Assembly: GCF_015291645.1 (NCBI RefSeq)
Contig: NZ_CP030055.1
Coordinates: 4,712,001-4,776,000, forward strand
DNA: 64,000 nt
Reading direction: 5' to 3'
Source of the DNA: Bradyrhizobium sp. CCBAU 53340
GTDB taxonomy: Bacteria > Pseudomonadota > Alphaproteobacteria > Rhizobiales > Xanthobacteraceae
The position numbers and the translations under genes are program-made. This document shows positions 37,582 to 47,970 of this stretch, piece after piece. Every line of letters begins with the position of its first letter. The first letter of the stretch is position 1. The notes beneath the pieces were generated by a model. It saw nothing but the letters and a program-made list of their open reading frames with translations. It was not told the origin of the DNA and made no database searches.

Positions 37582-37639
37582 CTGACACCTCTCGCTGCCT
37601 AAGCTATAGGTGTCCACCGATTTAGGGGAGGCTCAGTGG

Positions 37640-38857
37640 TTAGCGTTTGAGCCAAGCGAGCGCACCCCTGCCCGCAGCCGCCCCCGTCGCGAACGAGGCC
37701 TGAAGCAGATAGCCGCCGGTGGGCGCCTCCCAATCCAGCATCTCCCCGGCGGCGAACACGCCAGGCAGTTTGCGCAACATGAAGTGATCGTCGAGTTCGT
37801 CGAAGGAAATCCCGCCTGCGGTCGAGATGGCGCGATCGAGCGGGGCAACGCCGGTGAGTTGCACCGGAATCGCATTCACGAGATCCGCGAGCTCGGCCGG
37901 CGAGAACGCAGCCAGCGGCCGCCCGGATGCGATGGCTGCCTCCTGCATCAGGCCGATGCCGACCGGTGACAATTGCGCGGCCTTGCGCAGGAAGTTGGCC
38001 AGCGATTGCTTGCCACGGTTACCTGACAGGCGCTTGGTCAGCGCATCAGCACCGAGGTCGGGCCGCAATGCGATCATCAGCGTCGCCTTCCCGATCCCCA
38101 GCACAGCCTCGCGCAACTCCGCCGAGAGCGCGTAGATCGCGCCGCCTTCGATGCCGCTGCGGGTAATCATCGCTTCGCCGCGCACCGTGTGCGCGCCGAT
38201 GGTCAGCGCCACGCCCTTGAGCGGCTGACCTTCAAAACGATCGCGAAACACGTCGGACCACGCGACCGTAAAGCCGGAATTGGCTGATCGAAGCTTCGAG
38301 ATGGCAACGCCTTTGGCCGCCAGGATATCGACCCACGCACCATCGGATCCCAATCGCGGCCAGCTCGCACCACCGAGCGCGAGTACCGCTGCCCTGGCGG
38401 CGACAGCTCGCAGGCCATCGGGCGTTTGCAATTCCAGCTGCCTCTTCTCGTCCCAGCCGGTCCAGCGATGCCGAAACGCGAACTGCACACCAGCGGCATC
38501 AAGGCGGCGCAGCCAGGCACGCAGCAAGGGCGAGGCCTTGAACGTTTTCGGAAACACCCGCCCGCTGCTGCCGATGAAAGTCAGCTGCCCGAGGCCTGCG
38601 CTCCAGTCGCGTAACGCATCAGGCGGAAACGCCTCGACCGCAGCGCGCAAATGCGGCATCGCCTCCCGGTAGCGAGGGAGGAATTCCGTCAACGGCTCAC
38701 TGTGGGTGAGGTTGAGCCCGCCCCGGCCGGCCATCAAAAATTTGCGGCCCGCCGACGGCATGGCGTCGTAGACGGTGACGCTGGCGCCGCCTTGCGCCAG
38801 CACTTCCGCCGCCATCAGCCCGGCGGGACCGGCACCGATGACGGCGACGTCAGTCAG
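37640..38857 (-). CDS. TIGR03862-type flavoprotein (NAD(P)/FAD-dependent oxidoreductase)
   Basis: A FAD protein of about 405 residues related to the YhiN/HI0933 family. The dinucleotide motif VAVIGAGPAGLMAAEVL is at its very start, then GRKFLMAGRGGLNLTHSE, ALGGASWPRLGSDG and the C-terminal FAD contact GGYLLQASFATGAAAG. No in-frame ATG, GTG or TTG lies close before the motif; the likely start is CTG 38857, whose last two bases are the first two of the TGA stop of the SDR gene. Starting at the next ATG would cut out the FAD motif. No substrate is known for the family. Confidence 0.82.
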   Translation of the reverse strand: MTDVAVIGAGPAGLMAAEVLAQGGASVTVYDAMPSAGRKFLMAGRGGLNLTHSEPLTEFLPRYREAMPHLRAAVEAFPPDALRDWSAGLGQLTFIGSSGRVFPKTFKASPLLRAWLRRLDAAGVQFAFRHRWTGWDEKRQLELQTPDGLRAVAARAAVLALGGASWPRLGSDGAWVDILAAKGVAISKLRSANSGFTVAWSDVFRDRFEGQPLKGVALTIGAHTVRGEAMITRSGIEGGAIYALSAELREAVLGIGKATLMIALRPDLGADALTKRLSGNRGKQSLANFLRKAAQLSPVGIGLMQEAAIASGRPLAAFSPAELADLVNAIPVQLTGVAPLDRAISTAGGISFDELDDHFMLRKLPGVFAAGEMLDWEAPTGGYLLQASFATGAAAGRGALAWLKR

Positions 38858-39771
38858 AGCTTGATCCCCGCCCGTGCCGCAGCCTGGGCCACGTATTTCT
38901 GCGTCTGCTCGAAGGCGCCGGTCAGCGCCTTCGCCTTCGACATGTCGCTGATCTCGGCGAAATGCGCGGCGATCGCGTCCGGCGTCCAGTCGGATTCCGG
39001 CAGGTTGATGCCTTCGCTCTCGATGATCTTGATCACCGCGAAGGAGCCGGCGCCGGCACCCATGATGGTGCGGGTCGGCGCGTCTTCGCTGAGCATATAC
39101 TCCACCGCAGGCGTGATCGCATTCGGCTTCATCAGCTGCAGCGCCTGCGGCGGCAGCAGCTCCTCGGTCATGCGGGTCGCGGCGGTCGGCGAGATGATGT
39201 TGACGCGGATGTTGTTCTTGCGGCCCTCTTCCGCAAGCACGTTCATCAGGCCGACCATGCCTGATTTCGCCGCGCCGTAATTGGCCTGGCCGAAATTGCC
39301 GTAGAGGCCGGAAGACGAGGTCGTCAGCACGATGCGGCCGTAGTTGCGGTCGCGCATCCCGGCCCAGACTGCCTTGCAGCAGTAGAACGTGCCGACGAGA
39401 TGCACGTCGAGCACCTTCTGGAAATCGGCAGCTTCCATCTTGCCGAACGATTTGTCGCGCAGGATGCCGGCGTTGGCGCACATGATGTCGACGCTGCCCC
39501 ACTCCTTGGTGGCGCGCTCGACCATGGCGGTGACCTGCTCGAAGTTCGAGACGTCGGCGCCGTCGGCCATCGCCGTGCCGCCCGCCTTGCGAATCTCCTC
39601 GACCACGGCTTCCGCCGGCGACAGCGAGCCGCCGCTGCCATCACGCGCACCGCCGAAATCGTTGACCACGACTTTCGCGCCGCGGCTCGCAAGGCCCAGC
39701 GCATGCGCCTTGCCGAGACCATTGCCCGCGCCGGTGACGATGGCGACGCGTCCGTCGAACCTGATTGCCAT
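38854..39771 (-). CDS. SDR-family 3-hydroxyacyl-CoA-type dehydrogenase
   Basis: A 305-residue short-chain dehydrogenase beginning MAIRFDGRVAIVTGAGNGLG (TGxxxGxG cofactor site) and with NAG (CANAGIL) and catalytic SSSGLYGNFGQANYGAAKSG (Ser, Tyr, Lys). The sequence closely follows the dehydrogenase domain of peroxisomal multifunctional enzyme type 2, including the long C-terminal segment. It probably oxidises (R)-3-hydroxyacyl-CoA in fatty-acid breakdown with the MaoC hydratase upstream. The longer upstream frame crosses a palindromic repeat and is rejected. Confidence 0.92.
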   Translation of the reverse strand: MAIRFDGRVAIVTGAGNGLGKAHALGLASRGAKVVVNDFGGARDGSGGSLSPAEAVVEEIRKAGGTAMADGADVSNFEQVTAMVERATKEWGSVDIMCANAGILRDKSFGKMEAADFQKVLDVHLVGTFYCCKAVWAGMRDRNYGRIVLTTSSSGLYGNFGQANYGAAKSGMVGLMNVLAEEGRKNNIRVNIISPTAATRMTEELLPPQALQLMKPNAITPAVEYMLSEDAPTRTIMGAGAGSFAVIKIIESEGINLPESDWTPDAIAAHFAEISDMSKAKALTGAFEQTQKYVAQAAARAGIKL

Positions 39772-39789
39772 GAGTGCGTTTCCTTTCTT

Positions 39790-39926
39790 CCTTCTCCCTT
39801 GTGGGAGAAGGTGGCGCGCGTAAGCGCGTCGGATGAGGGGTATCTCTCGGCAGCGGAGCTCGTGGAGAGATACCCTCACCCGGCTTCGCTTTCGCGAAGC
39901 CACCCTCTCCCACAGGGGGAGAGGGT
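39790..39926. repeat. Palindromic repeat, family D (long copy)
   Basis: A 137-bp element with CCTTCTCCC/GGGAGAAGG at one end, CCCTCTCCC/GGGGAGAGGG at the other and TATCTCTC/GAGAGATA and GGCTTCGC/GCGAAGCC hairpins between. It lies between the SDR and MaoC genes, inside the acyl-CoA cluster. Confidence 0.82.
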
Positions 39927-40005
39927 CAGAGCGCTCCGCGAGAGATTTGGTCAGCTTTTGAGCAGCGATGGGTTGCCGGGTCAAGCCCGGCCATGGCGGG
40001 CTGGT

Positions 40006-40485
40006 TTACGCGAGATAGATCAGACCCAGCCAATCCGCGACCAGCGCGGGCTTGTCCTCGCCTTCGATCTCCACCGTCACATTGGTACGGGACTGCAATT
40101 CGCCTGGTTTGCGCAGCTTGGCTTCCGCAAGCACGAAACGGCCGCGGATGCGCCTGCCCGAACGGACCGGCGAGATGAAGCGCAGCTTGTCGAAGCCGTA
40201 GTTCACGCCCATCGTGGTGCCCGCAATCGCCGGCATCACTTCGTAGGACATCACCGACAACATCGACATCGTCAGGAAACCGTGCGCGATGGTGGCGCCG
40301 AACGCGGTCTCCTGCTTCGCCCTCTCGGGGTCGACATGAATGAATTGATGATCCTCGGTGACGCCCGCGAAGGTGTCGATGCGGGGCTGGTCGATCAGGT
40401 GCCAGGACGACACGCCGATCTCCTTGCCGACCATGGCCTGATAGGCCTCGAGCGTGATCGGCGGCTTCTTCCAGATTTGGTTCAT
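40006..40485 (-). CDS. MaoC-family (R)-specific enoyl-CoA hydratase
   Basis: A 159-residue hotdog hydratase. The catalytic motif IDTFAGVTEDHQFIHVDPERAK has the Asp and His of MaoC enzymes in the usual spacing, and FGATIAHGFLTMSMLS forms the overhang helix. It adds water to trans-2-enoyl-CoA giving the (R)-3-hydroxy form, which the neighbouring SDR could oxidise. It follows the acyl-CoA synthetase by 6 bp and so belongs to the same operon. Confidence 0.93.
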   Translation of the reverse strand: MNQIWKKPPITLEAYQAMVGKEIGVSSWHLIDQPRIDTFAGVTEDHQFIHVDPERAKQETAFGATIAHGFLTMSMLSVMSYEVMPAIAGTTMGVNYGFDKLRFISPVRSGRRIRGRFVLAEAKLRKPGELQSRTNVTVEIEGEDKPALVADWLGLIYLA

Positions 40486-40491
40486 TTCGCT

Positions 40492-42210
40492 TCAGGTCTC
40501 ACTTCTTGTTTTCGGCAGCTCCGGAAAATCCTCCTCACGGAATTCCCGGCCGCGTAGCGGATCGTTGCGATCATCGTCGCGTTCGAGCCGTCGTAGCTGC
40601 ACGCGGCGGATTTTGCCAGAGATCGTCTTCGGCAGCTCGGTGACGATTTCGAGACGACGGATGCGCTTGAACGGCGCGAGCCGCGTGTGCAGGTGCCTGA
40701 AGATGGACAGCGCCGTCTCCGGCGTCCGCTCCGCCCCTGCGGTCAGCAGCACGAAGGCCTTGGGAATCGCGAGCCTGATAGGATCGGGGCTCGGCACTAC
40801 GGCCGCTTCCGCCACCAGCTCATGCTCCAAAAGCACGCTTTCCAGCTCGAACGGGCTGATGCGGTAGTCGGATGATTTGAACACGTCGTCGGAGCGGCCG
40901 ACGAAGGTGAGATAGCCGTCCTCATCTTCGAAGACGACGTCGCCACTGCGATAGAGCTCGCCTTCGGCGCCCGACAGCTTGCCGTCGTCGCCCTGGTAGC
41001 CCTGCATCAGGCCGGCGGGCCGGTCAGCGCCGAGCAGCAGCGCCACCTCGCCTTCCCTTGCCGGATGGCCGTCAGCATCGCTGACCTGCACGCGATAGCC
41101 TGGCAGCGGTCGGCCCATCGAGCCGACCTTGATCTTTTGCCCCGGCGAATTGCCGGCGAGCGCGGTCGTCTCGGTCTGACCATAGCCGTCGCGGATGGTG
41201 AGGCCCCAGGCGGACTGCACCTGGTCGATCACTTCGGGATTGAGCGGCTCGCCGGCACCGCAGACTTCGCGAAGGGCCACCTTGAACGAGGCCAGGTCCT
41301 CCTGGATGAACAGCCGCCACACGGTCGGCGGCGCGCACAGCGTGGTGACGCCGCAGCGGCCGATGGTGGCGAGCAGGCCTTTCGCATCGAAACGCGGCTG
41401 GTTGACCACGAACACCGTCGCGCCGGCATTCCACGGCGCGAAGAAGCAGCTCCAGGCGTGCTTGGCCCAGCCGGGCGAGGAGATGTTGAGATGGACGTCG
41501 CCGGGCTTCAGCCCGATCCAGTACATGGTCGAGAGATGGCCGACCGGGTAGCTGCGCTGGCTGTGCCGCACCAGCTTTGGTTTTGCCGTAGTGCCCGAGG
41601 TGAAATAGAGCAGCATCGGGTCGTCGGCGTTGGTCGGGCCGTCGGGCGCAAAACTCTCAGGAGCGTTCGCCGCCTCGTCATAGGCGAGCCAGCCATCGGA
41701 GGCGGCGCCGACGACGATGCGCACAATGTTCTCGGCGCCAAGGCTCGCGAACTTCGCAACCTGGTCCTGCGCGGCAACGACCGCCCTTGCCTTGCCGCGG
41801 TCGAGCCGATCGCGCAGCTCGTCGGCAGTGAGCAGCGTGGTCGCGGGAATGACGACGACGCCGAGCTTCATTGCCGCGAGCATCGTCTCCCACAGCGGCA
41901 CGACATTGCTGAGCAGCAGCAGGAGGTGATCGCCGCGCCTCAGGCCCTGCGCGCGAAGAAAGTTGGCAACCTGGTTGGAGCGCTTCGAGAGCGCCGCGAA
42001 GGACAGCTTCGTCTGCTTGTCCTGTGCGGCATCGACAATCCAGAGCGCGGGCCGATCCCTGCTGTCCGCATTCGTCGCCAGCTCGGCGTCGAACCAGTCC
42101 AGCGCCCAGTTGAAGGGTTCGGGATCGGGCCAGCGGAAATCCTTGACCGCTGTCTCATAATTCGTGCGGTGAGCAAGAAGAAACGCACGCGCGTCCTGAA
42201 ATGTCGTCAT
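40492..42210 (-). CDS. AMP-dependent acyl-CoA synthetase
   Basis: A 572-residue ANL-superfamily ligase that activates a carboxylic acid with ATP and CoA. Motifs are LLYFTSGTTAKPKLVRHS (P-loop-like), IRDGYGQTET, the hinge region LYRSGDVVFEDEDGYLTFVGR, and the catalytic lysine in LPKTISGKIRR. The start shares the A of the mmsB stop codon (TAATG), so translation is coupled. It resembles the MACS/acetyl-CoA-type branch; a medium-length or branched carboxylic acid is plausible given the valine genes upstream. Confidence 0.93.
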   Translation of the reverse strand: MTTFQDARAFLLAHRTNYETAVKDFRWPDPEPFNWALDWFDAELATNADSRDRPALWIVDAAQDKQTKLSFAALSKRSNQVANFLRAQGLRRGDHLLLLLSNVVPLWETMLAAMKLGVVVIPATTLLTADELRDRLDRGKARAVVAAQDQVAKFASLGAENIVRIVVGAASDGWLAYDEAANAPESFAPDGPTNADDPMLLYFTSGTTAKPKLVRHSQRSYPVGHLSTMYWIGLKPGDVHLNISSPGWAKHAWSCFFAPWNAGATVFVVNQPRFDAKGLLATIGRCGVTTLCAPPTVWRLFIQEDLASFKVALREVCGAGEPLNPEVIDQVQSAWGLTIRDGYGQTETTALAGNSPGQKIKVGSMGRPLPGYRVQVSDADGHPAREGEVALLLGADRPAGLMQGYQGDDGKLSGAEGELYRSGDVVFEDEDGYLTFVGRSDDVFKSSDYRISPFELESVLLEHELVAEAAVVPSPDPIRLAIPKAFVLLTAGAERTPETALSIFRHLHTRLAPFKRIRRLEIVTELPKTISGKIRRVQLRRLERDDDRNDPLRGREFREEDFPELPKTRSET

Positions 42211-43100
42211 TAAGCTTTCCCGGCTAGCCCCCTAACGTGCTTGATAATTCCGGAAAAATCCACCCCGCCCTGGCCGGCTGCGTCGAAAGACTGATAGATC
42301 TCCTGCGCATGCTTGCCGAGCGGCGTCGCCGCGCCCGCGGCCTTGGCGGCGTCCTGCGCCAGGGTCAGATCCTTCACCATCAGCGCCGAGGCGAAACCCG
42401 GCTTGTAATCGTTATTCGCGGGCGAGGTCGGCACCGGGCCCGGAACCGGGCAATAGGTCGTCAGCGACCAGCACTGCCCCGACGAGGTCGAGGCGACGTC
42501 GAACAGCGCCTGGTGCGAGAGGCCGAGCTTCTCGCCGAGCGCGAAGGCTTCGCTGACCGCGATCATGGAAATGCCGAGGATCATGTTGTTGCAGATCTTG
42601 GCGGCCTGGCCCGCGCCGGCACCACCGCAATGCACGATCTTCTTGCCCATCTTCTCCAGCACGGGCTTTGCCGCCGCAAATGCGCCCTCCTCGCCGCCGC
42701 ACATGAAGGTCAGCGTCGCCCCCTTCGCGCCGCCGGTGCCGCCCGAGACCGGCGCGTCCACCGAGAGCACGCCGTGCTTGGCCGCGAGCGCGTGGGCTGC
42801 CCTCGCGCTCTCGACATCGATGGTGGAGCTGTCGATGATCAGCGCGCCTTTGGTCATGGCGGGAAGCACTTCATTCCAAACGCCAAGCACGTGTTTGCCG
42901 GCCGGCAACATGGTGACGACGACATCGGCGCCCTTCGCCGCGCCCGCGGCGCTGTCCGCGATCCCGGCGCCGTCGGCCTTGGCCTGGTTGCGCGAGGCCT
43001 CGACGAGATCGAAGGCGATGACCTTGTGGCCGGCCTTGACCAGATTGGCGGCCATCGGGCCGCCCATGTTGCCGAGACCGATGAATGCGATCGTGGCCAT
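42210..43100 (-). CDS. mmsB: 3-hydroxyisobutyrate dehydrogenase
   Basis: MmsB oxidises 3-hydroxyisobutyrate to methylmalonate semialdehyde with NAD+ in valine breakdown. The 296-residue protein has the cofactor motif FIGLGNMGGPMAANLVKAG, substrate loop DAPVSGGTGGAKGATLTFM, and the catalytic Lys in GAGQAAKICNNM. It lies downstream of the hydrolase that makes its substrate (27-bp gap) and overlaps the synthetase start by one base. A family-D repeat lies further downstream, not here. Confidence 0.96.
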   Translation of the reverse strand: MATIAFIGLGNMGGPMAANLVKAGHKVIAFDLVEASRNQAKADGAGIADSAAGAAKGADVVVTMLPAGKHVLGVWNEVLPAMTKGALIIDSSTIDVESARAAHALAAKHGVLSVDAPVSGGTGGAKGATLTFMCGGEEGAFAAAKPVLEKMGKKIVHCGGAGAGQAAKICNNMILGISMIAVSEAFALGEKLGLSHQALFDVASTSSGQCWSLTTYCPVPGPVPTSPANNDYKPGFASALMVKDLTLAQDAAKAAGAATPLGKHAQEIYQSFDAAGQGGVDFSGIIKHVRGLAGKA

Positions 43101-43127
43101 TGTCGTTTCCTCCGCTCGTTTCGTTGA

Positions 43128-44195
43128 TTAGTTGAACTTGAGCTCGTCGGCGCCGATCCCGGCGAAATATGGTGCAAGCGTCTGCGGCGTCACATCCTCG
43201 ATGCGCGGCGGCGACCAGGTCGGGTTGCGGTCCTTGTCGATGACGGCGGCGCGGACGCCTTCGCGAAAATCATCGCTGCGAAACACTTCCAGCGCAGCGC
43301 GATATTCGCGCACAAGACACTCTTCCAGGCTCGAGGCGGTGCGCGCGAGCCGCAGCAGCTTCAGCGTCACAACCATGCCGCGCGGCGATTTTTCATTGAG
43401 CGTCTTCAGGGTTGCCAGCGCGAACTCGGAGCCGTTGCGCTTGAGTGCGGCGACGACATCCTCCATCCGGTCGAAGCCGAACAACGCATCGATCACCGGT
43501 TCTTTCGCGGCGACCGGCCCCGCCCTCTCGCCGGTCGAAAAGCCGTCGATGAGCTTGCCGACCTCGGCCGCGGTCACGCCCGAGCGAACCCCGGTCAGCG
43601 CCTGGCGCAACTCCGGCCATTTCGCCACCGGCACAACCCAATCGGCGAATTTCGCGTGGATCGCATCCGGCCCATTCATGGTCTGGCCGGTCAGACCGAA
43701 ATAGGTGCCGATCTCGCCGGGCGAGTGCGACAACAAATAGGTGCCGCCGACATCGGGGAAGAAGCCGAGCCCGACCTCCGGCATCGCGAGCTTGGTCCGG
43801 TCGGTCACGATGCGGTGGCTGGCATGGGCGGAGAGACCGACGCCGCCGCCCATCACGATGCCGTCCATGAAGGCGACATAGGGCTTAGGGAATTTCTTGA
43901 TCCGGGCGTTGAGGATGTATTCCTCGCGCCACAGGATCTTGCCGAGATCACCGTTGACTTTCGAGCTCTCCCAGAGCGCGCGGATGTCGCCGCCGGCGCA
44001 CAGGCCACGCTCGCCGGCGCCTTCCAGCAGGATCACGGCAACAACGGGATCGGCTTCGAAGCGGTCGAGCGCCTTCTCGATGTCGCGAAACATCTCCAGC
44101 GTCACGGCATTGATGGCCTTGGGGCGGTTGAGCCGGATGATACCAGCCGCGCCCTCGACACGGGCGACCAGATCGCCCTCTTCCGTCGCGTTCAT
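43128..44195 (-). CDS. 3-hydroxyisobutyryl-CoA hydrolase (crotonase fold)
   Basis: A 355-residue crotonase-fold thioesterase that releases 3-hydroxyisobutyrate from its CoA ester. It has the oxyanion segments GLCAGGDIRALWE and FMDGIVMGGGVGLSAHASHRI and the hydrolase-specific PEVGLGFFPDVGGTYLLS. It is longer than plain enoyl-CoA hydratases (about 260 residues), as expected for HIBCH. Its ATG overlaps the acyl-CoA dehydrogenase stop by 4 nt (ATGA), and mmsB follows after 27 bp, so they are co-transcribed. Confidence 0.94.
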   Translation of the reverse strand: MNATEEGDLVARVEGAAGIIRLNRPKAINAVTLEMFRDIEKALDRFEADPVVAVILLEGAGERGLCAGGDIRALWESSKVNGDLGKILWREEYILNARIKKFPKPYVAFMDGIVMGGGVGLSAHASHRIVTDRTKLAMPEVGLGFFPDVGGTYLLSHSPGEIGTYFGLTGQTMNGPDAIHAKFADWVVPVAKWPELRQALTGVRSGVTAAEVGKLIDGFSTGERAGPVAAKEPVIDALFGFDRMEDVVAALKRNGSEFALATLKTLNEKSPRGMVVTLKLLRLARTASSLEECLVREYRAALEVFRSDDFREGVRAAVIDKDRNPTWSPPRIEDVTPQTLAPYFAGIGADELKFN

Positions 44196-45337
44196 CGCGC
44201 GCCCTCGATCAACTTGCGCGCCACGATGAGCCGCATGATTTCATTGGTGCCTTCGAGGATCTGGTGCACGCGCAGATCGCGCACGATCTTCTCGATGCCG
44301 TATTCGCTGAGATAACCGTAGCCACCGTGCAGCTGCAGCGCATGGTTGGCGACCTCGAAGCCGACATCGGTACCGAAACGCTTGGCCATCGCGCAGAGCA
44401 TGGTGGCATCAGGGTCCTTGCGGTCCAGTGCCGCCGCGGCACGCCACAGGAAGGTGCGTGCGGCCTCGAGCTCGATCGCCATATCGGCGAGCTTGAACTG
44501 CAACGCCTGGAATTCGTCGAGGCGCTTTCCGAAGGCCTTGCGCTCCTTCATGTAGGCGCGCGCCTTGTCGAGCGCGGTCTGCGCGCCACCGAGCGAACAC
44601 GCGGTGATGTTGAGACGGCCACCATCGAGGCCAGCCATCGCGATCTTGAAGCCGACGCCCTCCTCGCTCAACCGGTTGGCGACCGGCACGCGGGCGTTCT
44701 CGAACATCACGGCGCGGGTCGGCTGTGCATTCCAGCCCATCTTGCGCTCATTGGCGCCAAAGGAAACGCCAAGCGTCTTGCCGTCGATGACGAGCGTCGA
44801 GATGCCGCCGGGGCCATCGCCGCCGGTGCGCACCATCGCGACGAGAAGATCAGTGCCGCCAGCGCCAGAGATGAACTGCTTCTGGCCGTTGAGCACGTAA
44901 TGATCGCCGTCGCGCACGGCGCGGGTGCGCAGCGCTGCCGCATCCGAGCCGGCGCCCGGCTCGGTCAGGCAGTAGCTCGCGATCAGCTCCATCGAGCAGA
45001 GTTTTGGCAACCATTGATGGCGCTGGGTGTCGCTGCCGAAGGCATCGATCATCCAGCTTGCCATGTTGTGGATGGAGATGAAGGCCGAGGTGGTCGGACA
45101 GCCCGTCGCCAGCGCCTCGAAAATCAGCGCCGCGTCGAACCGCGACATCGCCGAACCCCCGACATCGTCGCGGATGTAGATGCCACCCATACCGAGGGCG
45201 GCGGCCTCGCGCATGACATCGACGGGGAAATGCTTCTCCTCGTCCCAGCGTAGCGCGTGCGGCGCGATCTTTTCTGCCGCAAACGCCAACGCCATGTCGC
45301 GAACCGCGACCTGATCCTCGTTCAGAGCGAACTGCAT
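44192..45337 (-). CDS. Isobutyryl-CoA dehydrogenase (acyl-CoA dehydrogenase family)
   Basis: A 381-residue flavoprotein, start ATG 45337 (MQFALNEDQVAVRD). It converts isobutyryl-CoA to methacrylyl-CoA, an inference from its operon partners. Family motifs are YCLTEPGAGSDAA (FAD/substrate), the GGRLNITACSLGGAQ helix, and the catalytic Glu in ILEGTNEIMR near the C-terminus. A palindromic repeat sits between it and mmsA. The related short-branched-chain and butyryl-CoA enzymes cannot be fully excluded, but the valine genes on both sides favour this one. Confidence 0.93.
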   Translation of the reverse strand: MQFALNEDQVAVRDMALAFAAEKIAPHALRWDEEKHFPVDVMREAAALGMGGIYIRDDVGGSAMSRFDAALIFEALATGCPTTSAFISIHNMASWMIDAFGSDTQRHQWLPKLCSMELIASYCLTEPGAGSDAAALRTRAVRDGDHYVLNGQKQFISGAGGTDLLVAMVRTGGDGPGGISTLVIDGKTLGVSFGANERKMGWNAQPTRAVMFENARVPVANRLSEEGVGFKIAMAGLDGGRLNITACSLGGAQTALDKARAYMKERKAFGKRLDEFQALQFKLADMAIELEAARTFLWRAAAALDRKDPDATMLCAMAKRFGTDVGFEVANHALQLHGGYGYLSEYGIEKIVRDLRVHQILEGTNEIMRLIVARKLIEGAR

Positions 45338-45357
45338 GCTGGGCTCCTCACCTTCCT

Positions 45358-45443
45358 CGTCATTGCGAGGAGCGAAGCGACGAAGCAATCCAGGCTGTCT
45401 ATGCGGAAAGATTCTGGATTGCTTCGCTACGCTCGCAATGACG
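45358..45443. repeat. Palindromic repeat, family C, copy 2
   Basis: An 86-bp element with arms CGTCATTGCGAGGAGCGAAG and CTTCGCTACGCTCGCAATGACG-like complement (read in halves), and inner GCAATCCAG/CTGGATTGC. It lies inside the valine operon, between mmsA and the dehydrogenase gene. Confidence 0.85.
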
Positions 45444-45458
45444 GGCTGGGCAACAGCC

Positions 45459-46955
<1,497 letters not shown>

Positions 46956-46994
46956 GGAATGATCTCCTTCAGGCCGAGCTTGAACGCTTTGACA

Positions 46995-47023
46995 AATCCT
47001 ATTGACCTGCATTTTATAGGATT
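46995..47023. promoter_or_regulatory. Inverted repeat AATCCTAT-N13-ATAGGATT between mmsA and the LysR gene
   Basis: Perfect 8-bp arms, the dyad type of LysR binding sites. It overlaps TTGACA (46989-46994) 17 bp before TTTTAT (47012-47017), a possible LysR-gene promoter, and lies 40 bp upstream of the mmsA ATG. Control of both genes by the LysR protein is inferred. Confidence 0.65.
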
Positions 47024-47057
47024 CAAGTCTGAGATAATGCACCATAGATGTGCGAAA

Positions 47058-47966
47058 ATGCTGGATCAAGGCGCTATCGATTGGGACGACTTTCGCTTCG
47101 TGCTGGCCATCGTCAGGGGCGGCTCGGTGTCGGCTGCAGCAAAACAGCTCGGCGTCGACCATGCCACGGTGATCCGTCGCGTCGACCGGCTGGAGAAGCA
47201 CCTCTCTGCAAAGCTGTTTGACCGGCGCAAGACCGGCTACCTCCTCACCGAGGCCGGCCAGCGCGTCGCCGACAGCGCGGAGGCGATGGAATCGACGATC
47301 GTCGCCAACCAGGAGCAGGTCGGTGGCTCCGTGGCGCGGCTCACCGGCACGGTGCGGATCGGCGCCCCCGATGGCTTCGGCACCGCCTTCCTGGCGCCGC
47401 GACTGGCGCCGTTCGCCGACCGCTATCCCGATCTCGATTTGCAACTTGTGGCAACCGCGCGGCTGTTCAGCCTCTCAAAACGCGAGGCCGATATTGCGAT
47501 CAGCCTGACCATGCCGAAGGAAGGTCGCATCGTTGGCCGGAAGCTGCTCGACTACCGTCTTGGGCTTTATGCGTCGCCGGCCTATCTCGACCGTTTCCCG
47601 AAAATCGCCTCGCGGCAGGACCTGCCCCAGCACCGGTTCGTCGGTTACATCGAGGAACTCCTGTTCACGCCGGAGCTCGACTATCTGCCGCAGGTGTCGC
47701 CGCGCATCTCCGCCCGCTTCCGCAGCGCCAATCTGATCGCCCAGCTCAACGCCACGCTCTCGGGCTTCGGCATCGCGGTGCTGCCGCATTTCATGGCGAG
47801 CGACTGTCCACAGCTCAAGGCGGTGCTGCCGGATGAGGTCTCGATTACAAGGACGTTCTGGATGCTGATGCACGCCGACAGCAAGGACCTCGCCCGGATC
47901 CGGGCCGTGGCGGACTATATCGGCGAGATCGTGGAGCGAGAGCGGGCGCTGTTTGCGGGGCGGTGA
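47058..47966 (+). CDS. LysR-family transcriptional regulator, likely of the valine operon
   Basis: A 302-residue regulator from ATG 47058 (MLDQGAIDWDDF). The winged HTH reads FRFVLAIVRGGSVSAAAKQLGVDHATVIRRVDRLEKHLSAKLFDR (given over two helices) and is followed by a LysR substrate domain (TVRIGAPDGFG to ADIAISLTMP). It is divergent from mmsA with an inverted repeat between, so it probably senses an intermediate of the pathway. The start at 46959 would put coding over the promoter and is rejected. Confidence 0.9.
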   Translation: MLDQGAIDWDDFRFVLAIVRGGSVSAAAKQLGVDHATVIRRVDRLEKHLSAKLFDRRKTGYLLTEAGQRVADSAEAMESTIVANQEQVGGSVARLTGTVRIGAPDGFGTAFLAPRLAPFADRYPDLDLQLVATARLFSLSKREADIAISLTMPKEGRIVGRKLLDYRLGLYASPAYLDRFPKIASRQDLPQHRFVGYIEELLFTPELDYLPQVSPRISARFRSANLIAQLNATLSGFGIAVLPHFMASDCPQLKAVLPDEVSITRTFWMLMHADSKDLARIRAVADYIGEIVERERALFAGR

Positions 47967-47970
47967 GAAA

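Larger units (their letters stand above)
36378..37635 (-). mobile_element. Complete IS3-family insertion sequence (1258 bp)
   Basis: Terminal inverted repeats begin TGATCTTCCCCC at 36378 and, read from the other end at 37635, TGAGCCTCCCCT; both continue to a shared GTGGACA. The element is flanked by a 4-bp direct repeat GTGG (36374-36377 and 37636-37639), the expected target duplication. Inside lie orfA and orfB on the minus strand with an A6G slippery site at 37297-37303. Intact ends, target duplication and both open frames suggest a functional, fairly recent insertion between the DSD1-type and flavoprotein genes. Confidence 0.93.

Noticed and set aside
37640..39502. Long upstream extension of the flavoprotein frame
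   Set aside because: It runs out of frame through the SDR gene, where the SDR has complete catalytic motifs; the extension is low-complexity.
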